Source: Tous-C4FEB sp044356555 (GTDB lineage Bacteria > Verrucomicrobiota > Verrucomicrobiia > Opitutales > Opitutaceae). From it: a stretch of 64,000 nucleotides of DNA. The stretch is taken from positions 124,001 through 188,000 of the forward strand of contig JBIKWB010000001.1 in NCBI GenBank assembly GCA_044356555.1. The letters run 5' to 3'. Of the stretch, positions 9,777 through 20,000 are shown in pieces; positions within the stretch are counted from its first letter, which is position 1; each line of letters opens with the position of its first letter. Below the pieces are notes generated by a model. That model saw only the letters and a list, made by a program, of their open reading frames with translations, was not told where the DNA came from and did no database searches. The position numbers and the translations under genes are program-made.

Positions 9777-9819
9777 AAAATTCCGGTCGAACGCCAAAAA
9801 AGCAACGTTTCGACCGGAA
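9777..9819 (-). terminator. Intercistronic hairpin between rhodopsin and crtE (attenuator or partial terminator)
   Basis: On the minus strand an 11-bp perfect stem (TTCGACCGGAA and its complement, at 9809-9819 and 9781-9791) with a 17-nt loop is followed directly by four T (9780-9777). It sits 14 bp past the rhodopsin stop and 13 bp before the crtE start. It could end most transcripts after the rhodopsin, or protect the 3' end of its mRNA. Full termination would silence the carotenoid genes unless they have another promoter, so partial read-through is the likelier role. Confidence 0.65.
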
Positions 9820-9832
9820 CTATGCAGACCTA

Positions 9833-10633
9833 TTACTTTGCGGACGCTTTATCGGACTCAGAAACCGCGACCGTCCAAATAATCACGCCGAAGGCGATCT
9901 TGTTCACGACGTCGGCCAGATTATAAACGACGTTCAACATCTTCATGCTGCTCTCCGGACCGGAGCCGGTCAGATAGCCGAGGAAGTAACCGATCGGGTA
10001 AATCGCCCAGCCGAATACTACGATGGTGCGCATCAACTTGAAGGCGCTTTGAACGCCGGCAGGTGCTGAGTCGGCATTAATTTTCCCGGCTTGGCCAAAA
10101 TAGATTTCCCAAATGATGAACGCCCAACCGGCCATGCTGATGATAAACGCAGGCCAGACAGCCATGTAACCGGCCTCGCCCATGAAGCCCGCGATGAGCA
10201 TAACGAACGTTCCGATCATCAAACGCCAAAATACGCCGGCGGGGACTTTGGTGATAGCCGAGAGGATCAAATAGAATTCCACCATCAGCAGTGGCACGGT
10301 GATAATCCAGTCGATGTAGCGATAGACCGTTGGCGTGGTGCCGGTGGCCACCCACACATCGCGCATGTAGAAGTAGTGCCACGCGGCCACCATCGTGACC
10401 AGACCGGACACCGTCAGCGAGGTCTTCCACTTCGCCGTCACCCGTTGGGTTTCGAGGAAGAAGAAGGCGGTCGCGGCGACAAGCGCCATTGAGATCATCC
10501 AAAACGACACCCCGACAAAATCGTCGGATTTCAAGTTGGATCCCGCGGCAGCGAAGGCGTTGCTCGACGATAACAGACCGATTAGAACCACTGAAAGGGT
10601 CCTAAGTTTTTTTGATTTTAGTTTGGTTAACAT
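9833..10633 (-). CDS. Proteorhodopsin-type light-driven proton pump
   Basis: A 266-aa seven-helix microbial rhodopsin with a signal peptide (cleavage likely after SNAFA). Helix C reads RYIDWIITVPLLMVEF, giving Asp108 (proton acceptor), Thr112 and Glu119 (donor), the DTE signature of outward proton pumps. His86 (AWHYFYM) matches the His that pairs with the acceptor in proteorhodopsin. Lys245 (VVNKIAFG) carries retinal. The tuning position is Leu116, as in green-absorbing forms. Phe163 (WPAFII) occupies the place where antenna-binding rhodopsins have Gly. It is the first gene of the carotenoid/retinal operon, and GC is only about 55% by eye. Confidence 0.95.
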   Translation of the reverse strand: MLTKLKSKKLRTLSVVLIGLLSSSNAFAAAGSNLKSDDFVGVSFWMISMALVAATAFFFLETQRVTAKWKTSLTVSGLVTMVAAWHYFYMRDVWVATGTTPTVYRYIDWIITVPLLMVEFYLILSAITKVPAGVFWRLMIGTFVMLIAGFMGEAGYMAVWPAFIISMAGWAFIIWEIYFGQAGKINADSAPAGVQSAFKLMRTIVVFGWAIYPIGYFLGYLTGSGPESSMKMLNVVYNLADVVNKIAFGVIIWTVAVSESDKASAK

Positions 10634-11200
10634 AAGGAAATTTTTTGGAGGAGGTCTTGGTTTCGACGCAGCGAAACGTGGGGCTCAGGGGTGTGAATCT
10701 GCCGGTGGACCGGCTCGGTGAATTAGATCTCGGGCGATTTTCGGGAAACGAATTTCGACGATGCTGCAGGGCTTAATCTGCAGAACGGAAATGATTACTT
10801 GGGGTATTGAAACTAAGCAGTGAACAGCCTCGGGGTGAGACGCTCACCGACGGACGCTAAACGATTTTTTTAGGGCGCGGGGGTTGGGTAACGATTCAGC
10901 GGGCGCTAATCGGAGCAAGTAAGAAGTGTAATAATTAAATCATCTAATTATTTGTATTAATTTCATTTTAACCAAGAGAACGCTGGCTAACCACGCGATG
11001 GGTGGGCCCGGGTAATTGTCTCCACCTGAGCTGAGCGTAGCGACCAAAGGGATGGTGTCGTGCGCAGCGTTTCGTGATTTTCGCCAGTGCCGGACGAATT
11101 GTCCCAAGTGATCGAACGGCGCATTTTATGTCCGACCACCAGAGCTGAAGGGCCGCGACGGGGCTTGTTCAGCGCGTTGAACGACCGCTGAACCGATCCG
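10634..11200 (-). promoter_or_regulatory. Long leader/regulatory region upstream of the rhodopsin operon
   Basis: This 567-bp stretch has no credible gene. It holds an AT-rich island at about 10928-10975, in a genome that is otherwise clearly GC-rich. Inside the island is a perfect 8-bp inverted repeat (AATAATTA ... TAATTATT, 10930-10952). A second perfect repeat, GGTGAG-ACG-CTCACC, is at 10834-10848, about 200 bp upstream of the rhodopsin ATG. These are candidate promoter, operator or 5' UTR elements of the operon. No clear Shine-Dalgarno sequence precedes the rhodopsin start. No -35/-10 pair is convincing enough to place. Confidence 0.45.
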
Positions 11201-12004
11201 CTATTCGGCCGCCGCCAGCATCAGCTCCACCAGCAGCGGCCGGTGGTCGGAGGCGACGGCTTCGGGGATGACGGTTGAGGAGAGAACGCGCCACGTGGTC
11301 GCGGGGCGGAGGAGGACGAAGTCGATCCGCACCTTGGGGTTTTCGGCCGGGCTCGTGGGCGCGGGCTGGCGGGCGGAAGCATCCGTGAACGGTCGGAGCA
11401 GCGCCTGCATGATGCGGGTTTCGGGGCGGGCGTTGAGATCGCCGATGAGGATCGTGGGGGTGGCGTCGGCGCCGAAGAGTTCGATCAGGCGCGCGGCTTG
11501 TTGCCAGCGGGCGGTGTCGTCGCGCGTGGCGTCAAGGTGCGTGCCGACGAAGCGGAACGCGGGTTGGCCGGGCGGGCGCACGATCGCGGAGATCGCGATG
11601 CGGGGCTCGACCTTCGCGGGGTTGGGGAGCGGGTGCACGGTGAAGTCGGCCAACGGCCAGCGGCTGAGCAGGGCTTGGCCGTAGGCGCCGCCCTGGTAGT
11701 CCATCGCTTTGCCGTAGGCGAAGTGCAGGCCGGTGAGCCGGGCAAGTTCGGCGGCCTGATCGACGCCGCCGGTGCGCGTGGTTTTTTGGTCAACCTCCTG
11801 GAGCGCGACGACGTCGGCGCGGGCGGCGGTGATGACCCTGGCGAGACGGACGAGGTCGAGTTTGCCGTCCACCCCTTCGCCGTGGTGGATGTTGTAGGTG
11901 AGAACGCGGAGGGTCGCGACCGCGGGCGAAGATTCGGCGGCGGCAAGGGTCCAGACCGCGTTGAGGCTGACCGCGATCCCCATGAGGAAGGGGCGAAGGA
12001 GCAT
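11201..12004 (-). CDS. Secreted endonuclease/exonuclease/phosphatase family protein
   Basis: A 267-aa protein with a signal peptide ending near AAAESS. It has the catalytic pattern of the EEP superfamily: VLTYNIHHGEG, VVALQEVD, GTHLDAT, IGDLNARPE and SDHRPLLVEL near the C-terminus. Members cleave phosphodiester bonds in nucleic acids, phospholipids or sugar phosphates; the secreted bacterial ones with the NIHHGEG form are mostly uncharacterised. I start at ATG 12004, where the hydrophobic leader begins, rather than at the longer in-frame start. It lies between the sialate esterase gene and the rhodopsin regulatory region on the same strand. Confidence 0.85.
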   Translation of the reverse strand: MLLRPFLMGIAVSLNAVWTLAAAESSPAVATLRVLTYNIHHGEGVDGKLDLVRLARVITAARADVVALQEVDQKTTRTGGVDQAAELARLTGLHFAYGKAMDYQGGAYGQALLSRWPLADFTVHPLPNPAKVEPRIAISAIVRPPGQPAFRFVGTHLDATRDDTARWQQAARLIELFGADATPTILIGDLNARPETRIMQALLRPFTDASARQPAPTSPAENPKVRIDFVLLRPATTWRVLSSTVIPEAVASDHRPLLVELMLAAAE

Positions 12005-12115
12005 ATGGGAAACGCCCGCCGATGAGCGGTTACGAGGTTTCTGCAGGACCAAGCGGGCTCGCGGGGAAGCGCACCATCGCCCGCGGGCGGGCTCCGGCCT
12101 CGGCCTCGACCCGGC

Positions 12116-13684
12116 TCAGAGCTTGGCGGCGGCCTTCGGCTTCGTGGTCATCTCGAAGTCGTCGGTGCGGAACGGCGTGACCGGCAGTCCGTCAGCGGAG
12201 AAGAGATTGCAGACGGGGTTGTCGGCCCAGGCGTAGCGGACGGCGACCGGCGCGGGCACCTCGGGGTGCGAGACTTCGACTTGGTTGGGGCCGGTGATTT
12301 TGCCGGCGGCCCAACGCCAGACGCGGTCGGCGCCGCAGATCGCGAAGCCGCGGGCCTCGGTCACGTCGAAGGCGCGCAGGGTGCTGCCGAAGCAATCGAG
12401 GGTGACGACGATTTTGTCGCCGGCGACCGTCATGCTCTGATACTCGGGGCTGCGATAAGGGAACTTCAGGCCGTAATCTTTCACGAGCGCCCAACGCACG
12501 AGACGGGAGGCGACATCGTATTTGTTGCGCGGGTGGATGTCGCGGCCTTCGCCGACGTCGATGATCACGGCTTGGCCGGTGTTGGGCAGACTCAGGGTTT
12601 TGGTCTGCGTCTCGCGGAGCTCGGCCCAGTCACTCTCGCCGGGCGTGGCGGCCTCGGCTTTGAAGTCGGCGAGTTGCGCCCAGTAGAACGAAAAGTCGCC
12701 CTGACCCTGTTCCTTGCGCCATTGCTCGATGAGGAAGGGGAACAACGCGGCGTGTTCGTGGGCACGGCCGGCGTTGGATTCGCCCTGATACCAGATAACG
12801 CCCTTCAGGCCGTAGCCGAGGGTGGGATTGACGACGCCGGCAAAGATATTTCCGGGACGGGCATTGCCGGTGAGCCAAGCGGCGGGATCGGCGGGGGCTT
12901 TGGCGGCGGGCTTCTTTTCGGCTTTGGCTTTTTCGGCGGCGGCGCGGTGGTCAGCGAGCGCGCGGGCGTGGTCGGCTTTGCTTTTTTCCGAGGTGAGGTT
13001 GGCTTCGCGTTGGCGGGTGTTGGCCATGAGGAGGGCGAAGCGCGGATCGTTTTCGATGGTCTCACGGCGAACCCACGCCTCGGCGGCGGATCCGCCCCAA
13101 GCGTTGTCGATCAGGCCGACCGGCACATCGAGAATGTCGTGCAGATAGCGGCCGTAAATGTAGCCGATGGCGCTGAAGTTTTTGACGTTGGCGGGATCGG
13201 CGACCTCCCACTTGCCCTTGAAATCGGTCTTCAAATCCTGCGTGCCGACCTGCGGGACGGAAACAATGCGAAAATGCGGACGACGGGCGCCGGCGCCTTC
13301 GAGGTCGCCGGTGTAGGTCTGCCCGACGGACCATTGCATGTTGGATTGGCCGGAGCACATCCAGACCTCACCAATGAGGACGTCTTTGATTTCACGGCGC
13401 GCCCCGCCGGAAACGATGGTGAGGGTTTGAGGGGTTTTGTTGGCGGGTTGCGCGGCGAGTTTGACGGTCCAGCGCCCGTCGGCGCCGGCAGTGGCGGCAT
13501 ACGATTGACCGGCGAACGAGACGGTGACGGCGGTGCCGGGGGTATCCCAACCCCAGACCGGGTTGGCCAGTTTTTGCTGCAAGACCATGTGATCGCCAAA
13601 GATGGCGGGGAGCTTGAGTTCGGCGCGGGCCGCAGGAACGACGGCGAGGGCGAAGGCGCAGAGGAGGAGAACGAGTTTTTTCAT
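12116..13684 (-). CDS. Secreted sialate O-acetylesterase family protein
   Basis: A 522-aa protein with signal peptide MKKLVLLLCAFALAVVPAARA. It has the SASA/DUF303 pattern: the beta-sandwich start LPAIFGDHMVLQQ, then the nucleophile block CSGQSNMQW (about residue 114), GLIDNAWGG, WYQGESNA (about residue 302) and DIHPRNK with the catalytic Asp/His. The family removes acetyl groups from sialic acids or from acetylated plant glycans. A Lys/Ala-rich insertion (HRAAAEKAKAEKKPAAKAP) interrupts the catalytic domain near residue 250. A palindrome 45 bp upstream may control the gene. Confidence 0.88.
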   Translation of the reverse strand: MKKLVLLLCAFALAVVPAARAELKLPAIFGDHMVLQQKLANPVWGWDTPGTAVTVSFAGQSYAATAGADGRWTVKLAAQPANKTPQTLTIVSGGARREIKDVLIGEVWMCSGQSNMQWSVGQTYTGDLEGAGARRPHFRIVSVPQVGTQDLKTDFKGKWEVADPANVKNFSAIGYIYGRYLHDILDVPVGLIDNAWGGSAAEAWVRRETIENDPRFALLMANTRQREANLTSEKSKADHARALADHRAAAEKAKAEKKPAAKAPADPAAWLTGNARPGNIFAGVVNPTLGYGLKGVIWYQGESNAGRAHEHAALFPFLIEQWRKEQGQGDFSFYWAQLADFKAEAATPGESDWAELRETQTKTLSLPNTGQAVIIDVGEGRDIHPRNKYDVASRLVRWALVKDYGLKFPYRSPEYQSMTVAGDKIVVTLDCFGSTLRAFDVTEARGFAICGADRVWRWAAGKITGPNQVEVSHPEVPAPVAVRYAWADNPVCNLFSADGLPVTPFRTDDFEMTTKPKAAAKL

Positions 13685-13729
13685 GGGGAGGGGTTAACAA
13701 TGGCTCCGCGAGGAAGCGCGAAGGCCTAC

Positions 13730-13748
13730 GCTTTGATGAGATCAAAGC
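13730..13748 (-). promoter_or_regulatory. Perfect palindrome upstream of the sialate esterase gene
   Basis: GCTTTGAT-GAG-ATCAAAGC is a perfect 8-bp inverted repeat with a 3-bp spacer, centred about 55 bp before the esterase ATG. Length and position suit a dimeric repressor or activator site. No regulator gene is adjacent, so the binding protein is unknown. Confidence 0.45.
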
Positions 13749-13874
13749 AGCACTTGCGCGCGTCAACTCCAAGGTCGTCGAATCAAAAGAAAAGGCCGGA
13801 CTGAGGGGCTGAGCACTGAAAATGTGCTGCGCGTCCTCGGCCCTAACATGAAAAAATTAGTGGCACGGGCCGCT

Positions 13875-13993
13875 CCGTGTTTCGGGCGCCAAAGAGGGAA
13901 CCGGCCTCACACAAAGTGAGGCCCTACCATGAATCGATTGCCTGCTCCATCGGCTTGAGATCCGGGTTCATCCGGGTCCATCCGTGGTTCAAC
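13875..13993 (-). repeat. Intergenic repeat, copy 1 (inverted relative to copy 2 at 26.9 kb)
   Basis: The reverse complement of this segment aligns by eye with 26878-27024. Both carry GGTAGGGCCTCAC, a hairpin GGCCTCAC-N5-GTGAGGCC (here 13903-13923), ATGAATCGAT-like text, and GGACCCGGAT and AACCACGGAT motifs. It lies downstream of the 3090-aa gene. This is a dispersed intergenic element of unknown function, possibly REP-like. Confidence 0.6.
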
Positions 13994-14039
13994 GGCCGTT
14001 TTAGGCTCATTTAGGTCCGCGCGGCTGGAACTCTGCCCG

Positions 14040-17000
14040 TTACGGCACTTCGTAGATCTCGATCAGCGCCACGCCGAAGGAGGCGTTCTTCGCCGACTTG
14101 ACCTGCGCGGAGTAGGCACCGGGACTCAAGGTGAGCAGCACCGCCGCGTCTTTGCTGCCGCTCGGGAGCGCAAAGGCACCGGTCTGGATCGCGGCCGTGG
14201 CGATCGCCGCGCTGTTGGCCCAACCTTCGTTGGTAGTGATGACCTTGCTGTCCTGATAGATCGTGAGCGCCGGATCGGCGAGCGCGCCGGCGACACCGAA
14301 GCCGGTGAGCGCAGGACCAACACCACGGATGAGCAGCGTCTTCGGCGCATTACCCGTCACCACGAACCCGCCGATGAGCGCACCGTCACCCGCTGTGACC
14401 GTGCCGCGGCTGGCGATGCTTATGAGCCGTTGATTCTCGGCAGCCGGGTTCACGCTGGCGTCGTAGATCTCGGCCAGAGCCACCCCCGTGCCGGTGCCGC
14501 TGAGGTCGGAGATGTGCGCCGTGTAGCCGCCGGGCGCGAGGGTCGTCAGGATCGCGGCATCTTTGCTCCCGTTCGGGAAAGCGAAGAGCCCCAAACGGCC
14601 CATCTCGGCGGCGTCGGCGGGGTTCCAATCGTCGTTCTGCGCGATCAAGGTGGAGCCGCGGTAGATTTTGATCGTCGGATTGGGCAAGGTGCTGGCGAGG
14701 CCGAAGGCAGCGAGCGCGGGACCGCCGGCGCGGATCAGGACCCGTTTGGATTCCGCTCCCCCGATGGCGACACCGGTGATCAGGACCGATTCTCCGGTGC
14801 CGACCTTCGCGCGCGAGGCCAAGCCGATCAGGCGATCGGTGCGCTTGGTCTCCGTGTTCAGACCCGAGAAATCCACCTTCGTGTTGCCCGGCAACGTGAG
14901 CGTAGCCGTGGTCGTGGTCGTGGTGGGATTGACGCCACCATTGAGGGTCACGCTGCCGGACGTCGTCGTCGCGGCGAGGGTGTAGGAGCCGTCGGCTTTG
15001 AGGGTCGTCAAGCCACCGGTGGTCACCGTGGGCGTCTTCACGAGCACGAGGACTTCATTGTTGGCCCCGACGAGGGAGTAGACCGTGCCGGAGTCGGCGG
15101 AGAGCGCGGTGGAGGTGTACAAGCCCACCGAGGTCGCACTGGCCGGTGGGTTGACCGGTGCCTCCGCTTTGAAGCCATAGCCGAGCGGTTGAATGGAGCC
15201 GGTGAGGACGTTGTTCACGAAGGTACCGGTAAACGTGTAGGTGACACTCGCGGCTTGAACGCCCCTGTCCAACGGCAGGCCCGAGGGGGTCGCCGTGGAT
15301 TCAAAACTCGCGGTGAACGCACCGCCGGCACCGAGGGTAAACTCGGCCGTGCCGCTGGGGCCGGTGCCGGAGGACACCAGCAGCAAGACACCCGAGCGGG
15401 AACTACCCGTCAGGACTACGCCGAGGGTGCCTTCGCTCTTTTGCGTCGCGGGATTGACCACGGAACTGAGGACCACCTGCGCGCTGCCCGCCGTGACGGC
15501 GAAGGAGACTTCGACCGCCGGTGCGGCGGCGTACGTCGCGTTGCCCGCTTGGCTGGCGCGGATTTTTACCGTGCCCGCGGTACCGGTGAGATCGAGGACG
15601 TTACCTGTGAGCAGCGCCGGGCCGCTCACCACGTTAAAGGTCACCGGCAAGCCTGAGGTCGCGGTGGCCGCAAGCGTGAAGGAGCCGCTGTTGCTCGCGC
15701 GGTCGGCCGGCGCAGCGAAGGTGATCGTCTGGTTCACGAGGCTGATCGCGAGGGCATCGCTCGTGGTGCCCGACTCGCTGGAGCCCTCACTGTTGTTGGC
15801 GGTGACCGTGAAGCGGTAGGATTTACCGGGCGTAAGGCCGGTCACTTTCGCGGGGGAGCCGGTGGCGTTGACCGTGACCGTGGAACCATCCGTCGCCGTG
15901 GCGCGGATCGTGTAGCCGGTGATCGCGCTGCTGCCGGGGTTGCTCGGCGCCGTGAAGGCGACCGTGGCTTCGCCATTGGCCGTGGTCGCGGTGATCGCCG
16001 TCGGTGATCCCGGTACGGCGACTACGACGCTGAGCGCTACGCTGGCGCTCGCTGGATTGTAGTTCGCCGTGTCCGTCGGCGTGAACGTCGCGCTCAACGT
16101 CTGCGTGCCCACGCTCGGCGTCGTGCCGCTCGCTGGACTATAGGCAAAGGTGCCCGCCACGCTGCCCGTCGCGTTAAGCTGCGTTGCAGAGAGCGCCGTG
16201 CCGAAGGTAATCGCGCTCGGCGTCGCCCAGATGAGGGTCGGCGTCGCTTTGGCCACGGTGAAGCTTTGGTCCACCGGCGTCGCTGCGGTGTAGTTGCCGT
16301 CGCCGGCTTGGCTCGCGCGGACGACGACGGTGCCGGCGCCGGTGATCGTGACGGTGCTGCCGCTGATCGTCGCGGGCCCGCTGACGATGCTGTAGCTCGG
16401 GGTGAGGCCGCTGGTGCTCGTCGCCGAGACGCTGAAGGCGGCGTCGCCGAAGGTCTTGCTGGCGAGGGCGCCGAAGGTGAGCGTCTGGCTGGTTTGGCCG
16501 ACGGTGAGCGTGCCGTTGGTGAAGGTCGTGAACGCGTAGTTCGCGGCGGTGAGCGTGCCGATTGCGGGTGTGATCGGATACGGGCCGGCGGCGCTCGTAG
16601 GCGTCACCGTCGAACTGAGCGCGGCGGCTCCGGTGACCACGGCGGCGGTGTCGTTGTTCACGAAGCCGGTGAGCGTCGCGGTGAACGCCGGGTTGGCGGC
16701 GCCATAGACGCGGTTCTTGTTATCCGCGGTGACCGTAAGTGGGGCTTTGGTCACGGCGAGCGCGCCGTCCACGAAGCCGAAACTGTAGTTGGCGGAGACG
16801 AGCGTGCCGAGGGCCGGTGTGATCGCGTAGCTGTTCACTCCGCTCGCCGTCGTCGCCGTCGTGCTCAGCGCGGGCGCGCCGGTGAGTACCGCCGCGGTCT
16901 CGCTGTTCACGAAGCCGGTGAGCGTAGCGGTGAGCGTCGGATTCGCCGCGCCGTAGAGCTTAGTCTTCGCATCGGCCGTGACGGTTAGCGCAGCTTTGCC

Positions 17001-20000
17001 GACGGTAAGGGTGCCGTTGGTGAAGCCGAAGCTGTAGTTGGTCGCGGTGAGCGTGCCTGCCGCGGCGCTGATGGGGTAGCCGCCGACGCTGCTGGTCGCC
17101 GTCGCGGTTGTGCTCAGAGCCGGATTGCCGCTGACGACGGCGCTCGTCTCGCTGTTCACGAAGCCCGTGATCGTCGCGGTGAGGGTCGGGTTGGCCGCGC
17201 CGTAGGTGCGGGTCTTCGCGTCGGCCGTGACGGTAAGCGGGGCTCGCGTGACCGTGAGCGTGCCGGCGGTGAAGCTAAAGTCGTAGTTCGTCGCGCTGAG
17301 CGTGCCGGCAGCGGCCGTGATCGCGTAATCGCCCACGGTGCTGGTGGCCGTCGCGGTTGTGCTCAGCGTAGCCGCGCCGCTGACGACGGCGCTCGTTTCG
17401 CTGTTCACGTAGCCCGTGATCGTCGAGGTCAGCGTCGGATTCGCCGCGCCGTAGAGCTTGGTCTTCGCATCGGCGGTCACCGTGAGCGTCTTCTTGGCCA
17501 CGGTGAAGCTTTGGTCCACCGGCGTCGCTGCGGTGTAGTTGCTGTCGCCGGCTTGGCTCGCGCGCACGACGACGGTGCCTGCACCGGTCAGGGTAACGGT
17601 GCTACCGCTGAGCGTCGCCGGGCCGCTCACGATGGTGTAGCTCGTCGTCAAACTGCTACTCGCAGTGGCTGCCACCGTGAAGCTCGCCGCGCCGTAGGTT
17701 CTATTCGGCAAGGTTCCAAACGTGATCGTCTGGCTCGCTCGATCGCCGCTCAGGATGACGGTCGTGACCGGCACCGCGTTGTAGTTCGCGGCGTCGGTCG
17801 GCGTAAAGCCCACGCTCAGACTTTGGATGCTGGCGGTCAGCACCGTGCCGCTCGCAGGCGTATAGATAAACGTTCCGGCGACGTTGGCGGTCGCGTTCAG
17901 CTGCGTCGCGGAGAGTGCCGTGCCGTAGATGATCCTGCTCGGCGTGGCCCACGTCACCGTCGGCGTGGCCTTGGCCACGGTCACGTTTACGGTGGTCGTC
18001 GCCGCGTTGTAGTTTGCGGTGCTCGTCGGGGTGAACGTCACCCCTTGCGCGGCGGTGCCGGCGCTCGGTGCGGTGCTCGGGGTCGTAAACGTAAACGTAC
18101 CGGCGACACTCGCGGTGCCCCCATTGAGCGTGGAGGCGGCCAAGGTCTGCCCGTAGATGATCCCGCTGGCCGTCGGTGCGACTGTGATCGTCGGCGTGGC
18201 TTTGGCGACGGTCACATTTACCGTCGTGGTCACGCTGGTGTAGTTCGTCGCGTCGGTCGGGGTAAAGGTCACCCCTTGCGCGGCCGTGCCAACACCGGGG
18301 GCGGTGCTGGGCGTGGTGAAGGCAAACGTACCGGCGACACTCGCCGTGCCGCCACTGAGCGTGGAGGAGGCCAAGGTCTGACCGAAAGCAATCCCCGTAG
18401 CCGACGGCGCGGCGCTGATCGTGGGCGTGCCGATCGTAACCGTGAGCGTGTAGCTCGTCGACGTCGTTGCGTTGAAGCCGGCCGCGGCGGCTTGGGTAGC
18501 CGTGATCGTGGTGGTACCAACGGAGAGGCCGGTGACCACACCAGTGGTGGGATTGACCGTGGCTTTGCCGGTATCGCTGCTCTTATAGCTGATCGCGCCG
18601 AAACTGCCGCCGGAAAGCGTCGAGGTGACGGCGTTGGCCCGCGTGGCGCCCACGGCGACCGAGGCGGTGCTGGGCGTGGTGAAGGTCAACGTCGGGGTTG
18701 GGTCCGCGGTCGTAAACGTCCCCACGCTCGTGTAGGCGGTGCCCGCGGCGTTGGTCGCATAGGCGGCGTAGGAGTAAGCCGTCGACGCCGTGAGGCCGGT
18801 CGCATTCACGGTGAACACGCCGGTCGTGCCGGTGCCGCCGACGTTGATCACACCGGTGCCGCCGAGCTGCGGGGTCGCGTTGGTCGCCGTGACGGCGTAG
18901 ACCACGCCGCGGGCGGTGATACTAATGCCACCGTCGGCGGTCACGTTGCCGCCGAGCGTAGCGGTCGTCGTCGTGAGGCTCGCGCTGGTGGGCGTCGTGA
19001 GTACGGGCGTAGGCAAGCTGCCTTTGCGGATCGTGTAATTGAAGGGTTCAACGACGTAGAGGTTACCCGCGGCATCCACGGCCACGCCGCTGGGGACACT
19101 AAACCGCGCCGCGCTGCCGGTGCCCTCCGTCGAGCCCGAGCTGCCGGCCGTGCCGGCCAAGGTCGTCACCACCCCGCCGGAGGTAATCTTGCGGATCGTG
19201 TGGTTAAAGCTGTCAGCGACGTAGACGTTGCCCGCGGCATCCACGGCCACGCCGCCGGGGTAATTAAACCGCGCCGCGCTGCCGGTGCCATCCGTCGAGC
19301 CATAGCTGCGGGCCGTGCCGGCCAAGGTCGTCACCACCCCGCCGGAGGTAATCTTTCGGATCGTGCTATTAAGGGATTCAGCGACGTAGACGTTGCCCGT
19401 GGCGTCCACGGCCACGCCGATGGGATCATTAAACCGCGCCGCGCTGCCGGTGCCATCCGTCGAGCCCGAGCTGCCGGCCGTGCCGGCCAAGGTCGTCACC
19501 ACTCCGCCGGACGTAATCTTTCGGATCGTGTGATTACTACGATCCGCGACGTAGACGTTGCCCGCGGCGTCCACGGCCACGCCGCTGGGGTTTGCAAACC
19601 GCGCCGCGGTGCCGGTGCCCTCCGTCGAGCCCGAGCTGCCGGCCGTGCCGGCCAAGGTCGTCACCACCCCGCCGGAGGTAATCTTTCGGATCGTGTGATC
19701 ACCACGATCCGCGACGTAAACGTTGCCCGCGGCATCCACGGCCACGCCGGCGGCGCTAGTAAACCGCGCCGCGCTGCCGGTGCCATCCGTCGAGCCCGAG
19801 CTGCCGGCCGTGCCGGCCAGCGTGGTCACCACTCCGCCGGGCGTCATCTTTCGGATCGTGCGATTAAAGGTGTCAGCGACGTAGACGTTGCCCAGGGCAT
19901 CCACGGCCACGCCGTTGGGGCCATTAAACCGCGCCGCGCTGCCGGTGCCGTCCGCCGAGCCTGAGCTGCCGGCCGTGCCGGCCAGCGTGCTAAAGGTGTA

